A stretch of DNA of 11,318 nucleotides from JAJPHJ01 sp035622315 (GTDB lineage Bacteria; Vulcanimicrobiota; Vulcanimicrobiia; Eremiobacterales; Eremiobacteraceae): assembly GCA_035622315.1 (NCBI GenBank), contig DASPVP010000020.1:1-11318 (forward strand), written 5' to 3'. Positions 1 to 5,775 of this stretch are shown piece after piece. Below the pieces are notes generated by a model. It was not told the DNA's origin, did no database searches, and saw only the letters and a list, made by a program, of their open reading frames with translations. Every line of letters begins with the position of its first letter. Within the stretch, counting starts at the first letter, position 1. The translations under genes were made by a program, and so were the position numbers.

Positions 1-405
<405 letters not shown>

Positions 406-422
406 CATCTTGCGATCCCCGG

Positions 423-445
423 TGCGTCGCGGGTTAGACGACGCA
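423..445 (-). other. Hairpin just upstream of 16S 5' end
   Basis: Perfect 7-bp inverted repeat: tgcgtcg at 423-429 and cgacgca at 439-445, with a 9-nt loop. It sits about 18 nt upstream of the mature 16S 5' end in the leader transcript. Stem-loops here commonly take part in pre-rRNA folding or processing; that role is inferred. Confidence 0.5.
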
Positions 446-495
446 GTAAAACCAGGGTCAAATCTGTCGACGAGCGGTTTGTGGCTCTTTAGCTT

Positions 496-524
496 GCACC
501 GCGCGATCGGCTGGCGATCGGTGC
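496..524 (-). other. Hairpin in pre-16S leader
   Basis: Two 5-bp blocks pair: gcacc (496-500) with ggtgc (520-524), and gatcg (505-509) with cgatc (515-519). A 4-nt bulge (gcgc, 501-504) lies on one side and the loop is 5 nt. This is a plausible leader RNA structure of unknown role. Confidence 0.4.
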
Positions 525-639
525 GCGGCGCTACAACATCAGGGGGGCTAAATCCAAGCCTGATGAGGGTCGTGCCGTCTCGGTCGATGTGGATCGACCG
601 CTACAAGCAGCGACATGAATTGATTTCCCCCGAGCGTCA

Positions 640-670
640 GAAGAAACGAAAAGACCGGCTTACGCCGGCC
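640..670 (-). terminator. Terminator-like hairpin inside the rRNA leader
   Basis: On the minus strand GGCCGGC (670-664) pairs with GCCGGTC (659-653) around the tetraloop GTAA, a 7-bp stem with one G-T pair. It is followed directly by TTTTCGTTTCTTC (652-640). That is the layout of an intrinsic terminator, although the T tract is interrupted by C and G. It lies about 50 nt downstream of boxA, where an antitermination complex would be expected to let polymerase read through. Whether it terminates at all is inference; it could equally be a folding or processing element. Confidence 0.4.
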
Positions 671-720
671 CCGTCTTCGCACTCGATGGGACCCACGAAT
701 TATTCGCGTTTGCGCTGTTT

Positions 721-735
721 AGTTTTCAAAGAACA
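721..735 (-). promoter_or_regulatory. boxA antitermination site of the rRNA operon
   Basis: The minus strand reads TGTTCTTTGAAAACT, which matches the boxA element of Bacillus-type rRNA leaders (E. coli counterpart TGCTCTTTAACA). In the transcript boxA binds NusB with NusE (ribosomal protein S10) and makes RNA polymerase resistant to early termination. It lies about 73 nt after the predicted start and about 315 nt before 16S, a normal leader position. The match is seen directly; the function is taken from known rRNA operons. Confidence 0.8.
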
Positions 736-814
736 GGCTGACGTTTCAAGATGGCCAAACGGCCTCAAATTCGTCCCTCCAAGTGTAGGCACCTGGATTT
801 TTGCCACGCAGGAC

Positions 815-843
815 ATTGTAGCATCGGGGTTCGGGCGAGTCAA
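815..843 (-). promoter_or_regulatory. rRNA operon promoter (sigma70/SigA type)
   Basis: On the minus strand a -35 box TTGACT (843-838) is followed after exactly 17 bp by a -10 box TACAAT (820-815). A TG lies one base before the -10, as in an extended -10 promoter. Each hexamer differs from consensus by one base. Transcription should start near 808. The bases between -10 and start (GTCCTG) are GC-rich, as in stable-RNA promoters under stringent control. No AT-rich UP element is evident upstream of the -35. The next minus-strand gene is 16S rRNA. Confidence 0.8.
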
Positions 844-936
844 GGCAAACACGCAGAGGTGTCGCCTGTCCCGCTGGAACCGCACAAAAGTCGCGCTCCG
901 AGCCCCTTTTTGACCTGCGATCTATCAATAGAACGT

Positions 937-962
937 GGGCCGGCCCCAATTGGTTCCGGCCC
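937..962 (-). terminator. Probable terminator of the small secreted-protein gene
   Basis: GGGCCGG (937-943) and CCGGCCC (956-962) form a perfect 7-bp stem beginning 8 nt after the stop codon of the gene at 971-1417. The 12-nt loop holds the palindrome CCAATTGG. Downstream on the minus strand comes ACGTTCTATTGATAG, which is only mildly T-rich, so termination efficiency is uncertain. Confidence 0.4.
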
Positions 963-970
963 GAAGCGAC

Positions 971-1417
971 CTAGGTACCTCCGCAGACCACGTACTCGTC
1001 TGCGACTTCGTCCGGATTGACGAGGTTGTTGCAGCGCGCGATGAGCTGGACCGGATCGGAGTCCACAAACGGGGCGGCCTCCATGGCGATCGGAAAACCG
1101 ACGATGAGATGATCGTTCGGATCGACCGCAAGACCGGTGACTTCGACGCTACGGAATCCGGGCTTCGTGATGAAGAGACGGTATTGACCCGGCGTCAGGC
1201 GTTGTAGATGGAACACGCCATCCTTGCCCGTTTGCGACGACCCGGCCCAAGCGCCCCCATTCGCAAAAAACGCCGTGACGGAAACGCTCATCAGTGGACG
1301 CGAGTGCTTGGCGTCGGTGATCGTCCCTTGGATGCTCGACGTGCCCTTGGCCCCCGATGCAATCGCGGGGCTTGCTAGGACGATCGCGAGCGCGAGGATC
1401 GTGAAGAGTTTGGGCAT
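971..1417 (-). CDS. Small secreted protein with carboxypeptidase-regulatory-like domain
   Basis: A 148-residue protein. Residues 1-20 form a classical signal peptide: MPK, a hydrophobic core (LFTILALAIVLA), then an A-x-A site giving likely cleavage after Ala20. The rest looks like one CarboxypepD_reg-like (transthyretin-like) beta-sandwich. IQGTITDA (29-36), TGKDGVFHLQRLTPGQYRLFI (63-83, the hallmark G-x-F-x-L-x-x-L-x-P-G-x-Y segment) and KPGFRSVEV (85-93) fit that fold. Such domains are usually structural or adhesive, and no enzyme domain is attached. The short tail contains Cys129 and Cys145, which could form a disulfide outside the cytoplasm. The start is fixed by a good Shine-Dalgarno GGAGGG (1429-1424) six bases before ATG; the longer open frame upstream has no signal peptide at its start. 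It is transcribed divergently from the chemosensory operon. Its specific role is unknown. Confidence 0.75.
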   Translation of the reverse strand: MPKLFTILALAIVLASPAIASGAKGTSSIQGTITDAKHSRPLMSVSVTAFFANGGAWAGSSQTGKDGVFHLQRLTPGQYRLFITKPGFRSVEVTGLAVDPNDHLIVGFPIAMEAAPFVDSDPVQLIARCNNLVNPDEVADEYVVCGGT

Positions 1418-1494
1418 CTGTGGCCCTCCAATTCGCGCGCGGACCGGTCGATCCGCCGCTACGACGGCCGCGGCTACATGGCACCGCAGCGCGG

Positions 1495-1511
1495 GCGGAC
1501 CGAAGGTCCGC
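1495..1511. repeat. Perfect 7-bp inverted repeat in the divergent intergenic region
   Basis: gcggacc (1495-1501) and ggtccgc (1505-1511) form a tight hairpin with a 3-nt spacer. A second copy of the core gcggaccg occurs at 1439-1446, itself partly paired with tccgc at 1451-1455. The hairpin lies between the two divergent starts at 1417 and 1666. It could be an operator or a dispersed intergenic hairpin; nothing here decides between them. Confidence 0.4.
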
Positions 1512-1607
1512 GTCCTTCTTGTTCCCGCTAGCGCATGGTCGCAAACGGCCACCAACCTGGCCTGCAGCGCGCCCTTGCAGCGCCGGCTTGCGCTTGCTTT
1601 CTGGGCG

Positions 1608-1623
1608 TGTGACGCTCGTCACT
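1608..1623 (+). promoter_or_regulatory. CRP/FNR-family-like operator upstream of cheR
   Basis: TGTGA (1608-1612), six bases, then TCACT (1619-1623), within a perfect 14-bp inverted repeat GTGACG-CT-CGTCAC (1609-1622). The CRP consensus is TGTGA-N6-TCACA, so nine of ten specified bases match. The centre is about 50 bp upstream of the cheR ATG. If a weak -10 GATATC (1651-1656) is used, the site centre falls near -47. No convincing -35 is visible, which would fit an activator-dependent promoter. No regulator of this family is encoded in the window. Confidence 0.45.
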
Positions 1624-1665
1624 GCCTCGGTCGCCGATTTCATCCATGCCGATATCTTCCTTTAG

Positions 1666-3075
1666 ATGAGTACGTTCCCGAACGTGAGGGCGCTCGAAGG
1701 CGCCGTCTTTGCGTCCGTGGAGGATCGCCTGAGCGCGCTCCTCGAGCATGGGCTTGGACTCGCGCCCACCGCGCAAAACCTGGAGGCCTTCGCAGAACAG
1801 TGCCGCTATCGCGCCGCGGGTCTCGACATCTCCGAGCCGGCGTACTACGATTTGCTCGCTTCCGGCGGACCATCCGCGCGGACTGAATGGATCGCCCTTT
1901 CGCCCGTCCTGACCGTTGGCGAGACGTTCCTCTTCCGCGACACCGCGCTGTGGAAGCTCATCGAGCGCACGCTCCTTCCCGATCTCGCAAAACTGACGCG
2001 CCCGCTCTGGTTGTGGAGCGCGGGCTGCTCGACGGGAGAGGAAGCGTACACGCTTGCCATCGCCGCCCGTCGCGCGATCCCCGATCATAGTTTCTCCGTG
2101 CTCGGCACGGACGTCAATCCGAAGGCGATCGCCGCTGCGCGCGTCGGCGTGTACACGCAGTGGTCCCTGCGCGGCGTCGAGCCGACCCAACTGGACGGAC
2201 TCATCATCTCCGGCACCCAGACCGTCCGCGTCCATGACGACGTCAAGCGCGAGACGCGATTCGAGACGCACAACCTGCTCGACGAAAAGGCGTATCCGCC
2301 AAGCGGCCTGAGCTCCTTCGAATGCATCGTGTGCCGCAACGTGCTCATCTACATGACCGTGCCGGCTCGCGCGAAAGTCATCGAGCGCCTGTCTTCGTGC
2401 CTGACGCCCGGAGGGGTCTTGATCCTCGGACATGGGGAGGCGACGGGCGTCATGCTCGGCGATCTCATCGTCGAGCGGCACGATGCGGGCGTCGTGTATC
2501 GCAAGCCGCTCGGCCCGGCCGCCGTGAAGCTCGCGCCGCCGAAAACCGCGACGCGCAAGCCTAGTGCGCGCACCAAGGAAGGCAACCGTACAACCCGCCC
2601 GCTGCCGCGTGCGAAGAGCGCGCCCAAAGCGGTCGAGAGCAAGCCCGAGCTTGTGGAAGATCGCAGCGAGCGCTGTCGCTCGTTGCTCGCGGTCGCTGCG
2701 CGCCAAGCCCGCGCGGGTCAAGCCGACACCGCCGAGCGCAACGCCGCGCTCGCGATGGCCGCAAATCCCTTGGATCCAGAGCCGCATGTGCTGCTCGCAG
2801 CGCTCTATGCCGCGCGAGACGCGTTCAAACAAGCAGAGACCGCGTTGCGACGCGCGCTCTTCCTGGATCCGGCCTGCATCCCAGCCTTGTGGCAGCTCGG
2901 CACCTTGTATCGCATCACCGACCGCAACCGTCAGGCCGCGATCACCTTCGCACGCTTGCTCGCGCGCTTGGAAGGATTGCCGCCCGACCAGGAAGCGCTG
3001 CCCTTCGACAACCTCACCGTGTTGGAACTGACGACGTTGTTGCGCGCTGCGCTCGGAGAACCCGCCGGTGCTTGA
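1666..3075 (+). CDS. cheR: CheR-type chemoreceptor methyltransferase with C-terminal TPR domain
   Basis: A 469-residue SAM-dependent methyltransferase that should methylate glutamates of the chemoreceptor encoded two genes downstream, in the cytoplasm. Residues 15-75 form the CheR N-terminal helical domain and about 80-285 the catalytic domain. Visible motifs are GETFLFRD (85-92), the SAM loop SAGCSTGEEAYTLAI (118-132), GTDVNP (147-152) with Asp149 likely contacting SAM, and CRNVLIYM (223-230). A basic Pro/Lys/Arg linker (285-325) leads to two or three TPR-like repeats (335-435), for example NPLDPEPHVLLAALYAARD. CheR-TPR proteins are typical of Wsp (WspC) and Frz (FrzF) systems, where the repeats mediate protein contacts. 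An in-frame TAG touches the ATG at 1666, so no earlier start exists. No clear Shine-Dalgarno is visible, so the message may be nearly leaderless. It is the first gene of a six-gene operon. Confidence 0.93.
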   Translation: MSTFPNVRALEGAVFASVEDRLSALLEHGLGLAPTAQNLEAFAEQCRYRAAGLDISEPAYYDLLASGGPSARTEWIALSPVLTVGETFLFRDTALWKLIERTLLPDLAKLTRPLWLWSAGCSTGEEAYTLAIAARRAIPDHSFSVLGTDVNPKAIAAARVGVYTQWSLRGVEPTQLDGLIISGTQTVRVHDDVKRETRFETHNLLDEKAYPPSGLSSFECIVCRNVLIYMTVPARAKVIERLSSCLTPGGVLILGHGEATGVMLGDLIVERHDAGVVYRKPLGPAAVKLAPPKTATRKPSARTKEGNRTTRPLPRAKSAPKAVESKPELVEDRSERCRSLLAVAARQARAGQADTAERNAALAMAANPLDPEPHVLLAALYAARDAFKQAETALRRALFLDPACIPALWQLGTLYRITDRNRQAAITFARLLARLEGLPPDQEALPFDNLTVLELTTLLRAALGEPAGA

Positions 3076-4093
3076 CGAACAACACGAGTCCCCCGTCCTC
3101 TCGGGCGCGGCTGCACACCACACGCACTTGCTGGCGCGCGTGGGCAGCTTCACGATCGCGGTCCCGATCGGCGTCGTGATCTCCATCCACGAAGCGCCGC
3201 TCGTCTTCCCGGTGCCCTGCGCGCAACCCGGGATCGCAGGCGCGATCCGATTCGCGGGCATCGCGATCCCCGTCTTCGATCTTCGCCGCAGCTTGCGGTT
3301 GGAGCCAAAGAGCGTCGAGTCGAGCGATCGGCTCGTGCTCGTCGATGCTGGCGTGCGGATCATGGCGCTCGTCGTCGACGAGGTGCTCGAGTTCGTCGCG
3401 ATCGATCGCGTCACCGAGGAAGCTGCGAGTGCGCTGTTCGGCGACACCCCGGTGAACGCGAAGATCATCGCGGGCATCGCCTGCGCACCCGAGCTGTGCG
3501 CCATCATCGACCCGGCAGGCATCCTCGCGCCCGACGTCTGGGATGCCGAGACGATTCGCAACGCCTACGAAGATACGATCGAGGAATCGAACCCGCTGCT
3601 CGCTCGCACTGCGGCGCTCGCGGAGATCCCGAAGGCACCGACTGCCGCAGGCATCGAGGCAGCCATCTTCGTCGTCGCAGGCCAGCGTTTCGGCGTGCCG
3701 CTAGCCGCCGTCGTCGAGTTCTTCAACCAGGCCTCGCATGCTCCGATCCCCGTGCGCACCAACATCGCCGCCTCCTTGCTGAACCGCCGCGGCGAAGCGG
3801 TCATGATGTTCGACCCGCGACCTGTTTTGGGATTGACTCCCGGACCATTGGCCCCGCTCGTGGATGGACTCGTCCTGTCCGGCGACCGGTGCGCGATGGC
3901 GATCCCGGTCGACAAGCTCGAAGGGCTGGAAATCCTCAGCCGCAGCGACTCGAGCATCCGCCCCGCCCGTTTCTGCGCGTCTGTCCATCCGAGTGCGGCA
4001 GGCGCGATCCTGCTCATCGACGTCCCCGCGTTCTTGCACCACGCCCAATCCGCGTTCGGCAACCGGCCCCCGGCTGCCGAGGCGGTCGCCTAA
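3068..4093 (+). CDS. cheW: Tandem CheW-CheW coupling protein
   Basis: A 341-residue protein made of two CheW-like domains. Domain 1 (about 20-155) has GAIRFAGIAIPVFDLR (58-73), the usual CheW signature (I-x-x-R-G-x-x-x-P-V-x-D-L-R), slightly altered. Domain 2 (about 196-325) has SLLNRRGEAVMMFDP (236-250), a clear second signature. A linker of about 40 residues joins them. CheW couples receptor tips to the kinase CheA in the signalling array. Wsp operons carry two separate cheW genes, and here the two roles may be fused. The start is GTG, overlapping the cheR stop by 8 nt with a GGAG-like site at 3055-3060, so translation is probably coupled. No kinase or receiver domain is present, which excludes CheA or CheV. 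Confidence 0.9.
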   Translation: MLDEQHESPVLSGAAAHHTHLLARVGSFTIAVPIGVVISIHEAPLVFPVPCAQPGIAGAIRFAGIAIPVFDLRRSLRLEPKSVESSDRLVLVDAGVRIMALVVDEVLEFVAIDRVTEEAASALFGDTPVNAKIIAGIACAPELCAIIDPAGILAPDVWDAETIRNAYEDTIEESNPLLARTAALAEIPKAPTAAGIEAAIFVVAGQRFGVPLAAVVEFFNQASHAPIPVRTNIAASLLNRRGEAVMMFDPRPVLGLTPGPLAPLVDGLVLSGDRCAMAIPVDKLEGLEILSRSDSSIRPARFCASVHPSAAGAILLIDVPAFLHHAQSAFGNRPPAAEAVA

Positions 4094-4105
4094 CGAGAGG
4101 TTCCC

Positions 4106-5770
4106 ATGAAAAACCACGGCACGCTCCTCAGCCTGCGCGATAAGTTCTTCAAAGAGAAGACCATCAGCCGCCGTATCTGGAGCATGGTCGTCTTGATGAG
4201 CGGCATCGTCGCGGTGCAGATCTTGCTCGTCATCGCGCTTCCTCGGGTGATCTTCAACCAAGAGCGCAGCATCATCGATAGCCTCGAGCCGGTCGTCACG
4301 ACTTCGACCGACGTCCGTCACGACGTGCTCTCGATGATCGGCGGCGCCGCGCAGTGGGGTTTGACCGGCAAGCCCGCGGACCTCGCGCTCTACCGCCAAG
4401 GCCTCGCATCGCTCCCTAACGACATCACCACGCTGAAGATGGTGGGCGAGTCGAACCGCAGCCCAGACTTAGACGACAAGATCGACGCGCTCGCATCGGC
4501 GGCGCAGGACACATTCACGACGGTGCAAGCGATCGTCTCGGGCGCGGACGTCAATCCCGAGCACATCAACCGCCAAGTCGCCGCCGGATTCGACGAAGAG
4601 CGCAGCCAGTTCGCCCGGTTTATGACGGCCGAGCGCGACTTGCGTCAAGCCGTGGAGAGCGAGCGCGAGCTCAGAGAACATCAAGCCGCCACGTTGATGG
4701 GGCTGCTCGTCGTGCTGCTCGTCGCGACTTCGCTGATGGTCGCCGGGATCGCGTTCTACGTGGCCAAGCGCAACGTCGAGGCGGTGACGCACGCCGCCCG
4801 AGCGCTGTCCGACGTCTCCAACGCGATCGCAGCAGGCGACTTCACCGGCCGGGTCGATCTGCGGACGGACGACGAGCTCGAGCTGTTGGGCGCGGCGTTG
4901 AACAACATGGTCGAGAAGCTCGGCAGCTCGCTGCAGCAGGTGCAGAGCACCGTGAACGAGTCGACCGTGGCGGTCATGCAGATCGCGACCACTGCGCAAG
5001 AACAAGAGCGCATGACCACCCAGCAATCGGTGGCTATGAGCGAGATCTCCCAGACGATTCAAGAGCTCAACTCGTACTCGCAAAACACCTCGTCGCAGGC
5101 CGAGGCGATCTCCGCCAAGTCGTCGGAGAGCGCTGATATCGCTCGCCGCGGCCGCGCGGACGTCGAGACGAACGTGTCGATGATGCTCGCGCTGCGCGAC
5201 CGGTTCCGTCAGACGAGCGACCGCATCGCGCATCTTTCGGAGCAGATCACGCAGATCGGCACCATCACGCGGACGGTGGCGGACTTTGCCGCGCAGACGA
5301 ACTTGCTGGCCCTCAACGCAGCCGTCGAGGCTGCGCGCGCCGGCGAGCAGGGCCGCGGTTTTGCCGTGGTCGCAGCGGAGATCCGCAAGCTGGCCGACCA
5401 GAGCAAGACCGCGACGGAGCGCATCGACGCCCTCACGCGCGAGGTGCAACGCGCCTCTGACGAGTCGGTCATGGCCATGATTGAAGGCGGCCGCAACGTG
5501 GACGACAACGCGAGCCACGCCGCGCAGACGGGCCAGGCGATCGCCGAGATCATCGAGACGCTGCAGCACACGGTCGAGTCGATGCAAGAGATCGCGCTCG
5601 CCGCGAAGCAGCAGTCGCACAGCATCGAGCAGGTGACGCAGAGCATCACGGGCGTCAACGCCGCCATGCGCGACACGGTCGCTGCGACGAGCCAGACGCA
5701 AGAAGCGACGCAGCGCCTGAACGACTTGGCGCTTGGTCTCAAGCACATGGTGGCTGCGTACCGGATCTAG
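4106..5770 (+). CDS. Methyl-accepting chemotaxis protein (transmembrane chemoreceptor)
   Basis: A 554-residue receptor in the inner membrane. Transmembrane helix 1 is about 25-48 and helix 2 about 194-219. Between them is an extracytoplasmic helical domain of about 145 residues, of a four-helix-bundle or CHASE3 kind that I cannot assign to a ligand. HAMP follows at about 220-272 (includes AAGDFTGRV and TDDELELLG), then the methyl-accepting coiled coil. The highly conserved hairpin tip that binds CheW and CheA is at 394-430 (AAQTNLLALNAAVEAARAGE, then GRGFAVVAAEIRKLAD). A good methylation-site match is TAQEQERMTT (296-305), with Gln300 and Glu301 as acceptors. The chain ends at AYRI with no NWETF-like tether for CheR or CheB. 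The Shine-Dalgarno GAGAGG (4095-4100) lies 5 nt before ATG, and the gene starts 12 nt after cheW. It is the only receptor in the operon and corresponds to WspA. Confidence 0.95.
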   Translation: MKNHGTLLSLRDKFFKEKTISRRIWSMVVLMSGIVAVQILLVIALPRVIFNQERSIIDSLEPVVTTSTDVRHDVLSMIGGAAQWGLTGKPADLALYRQGLASLPNDITTLKMVGESNRSPDLDDKIDALASAAQDTFTTVQAIVSGADVNPEHINRQVAAGFDEERSQFARFMTAERDLRQAVESERELREHQAATLMGLLVVLLVATSLMVAGIAFYVAKRNVEAVTHAARALSDVSNAIAAGDFTGRVDLRTDDELELLGAALNNMVEKLGSSLQQVQSTVNESTVAVMQIATTAQEQERMTTQQSVAMSEISQTIQELNSYSQNTSSQAEAISAKSSESADIARRGRADVETNVSMMLALRDRFRQTSDRIAHLSEQITQIGTITRTVADFAAQTNLLALNAAVEAARAGEQGRGFAVVAAEIRKLADQSKTATERIDALTREVQRASDESVMAMIEGGRNVDDNASHAAQTGQAIAEIIETLQHTVESMQEIALAAKQQSHSIEQVTQSITGVNAAMRDTVAATSQTQEATQRLNDLALGLKHMVAAYRI

Positions 5771-5775
5771 GCCAG

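Larger units (their letters stand above)
406..808 (-). other. Pre-16S rRNA leader (untranslated, transcribed)
   Basis: This stretch of about 400 bases has no convincing gene. It lies between a strong minus-strand promoter and the 16S 5' end, so I read it as the transcribed leader of the rRNA operon. It contains a boxA antitermination site, a GC hairpin followed by a pyrimidine-rich tract, and two further stem-loops close to 16S, all listed separately. Small open frames on both strands here lack a ribosome binding site, and their peptides resemble nothing I know. The transcript start near 808 is inferred from promoter spacing and was not observed. Confidence 0.75.

Noticed and set aside
410..913. 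A 167-codon plus-strand open frame in the rRNA leader
   Set aside because: It runs antisense through the boxA and promoter region, has no ribosome binding site, and the peptide resembles no known protein. Spurious ORFs are often annotated next to rRNA genes.
921..932. Short inverted repeat tctat-ca-ataga about 80 bp upstream of the rRNA promoter
   Set aside because: Arms of only five A/T-rich bases; expected by chance and too far from the -35 to argue for a regulator site.
1418..1555. Longer N-terminal version of the small secreted protein
   Set aside because: The extra 46 residues are Arg/Ala-rich, cover the intergenic hairpins and would bury the signal peptide. ATG at 1417 has an excellent GGAGGG site.
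1528..3561. A 677-codon open frame on the minus strand opposite cheR and cheW
   Set aside because: It lies antisense to two genes with clear family motifs. Its translation is rich in Arg and Ala with no recognisable domain. Long antisense frames are expected in GC-rich DNA.
4469..5746. A 425-codon minus-strand open frame opposite the chemoreceptor
   Set aside because: The translation is an artefact of the heptad-repeat coiled coil read backwards (Leu/Arg/His-rich) and has no ribosome binding site of note.
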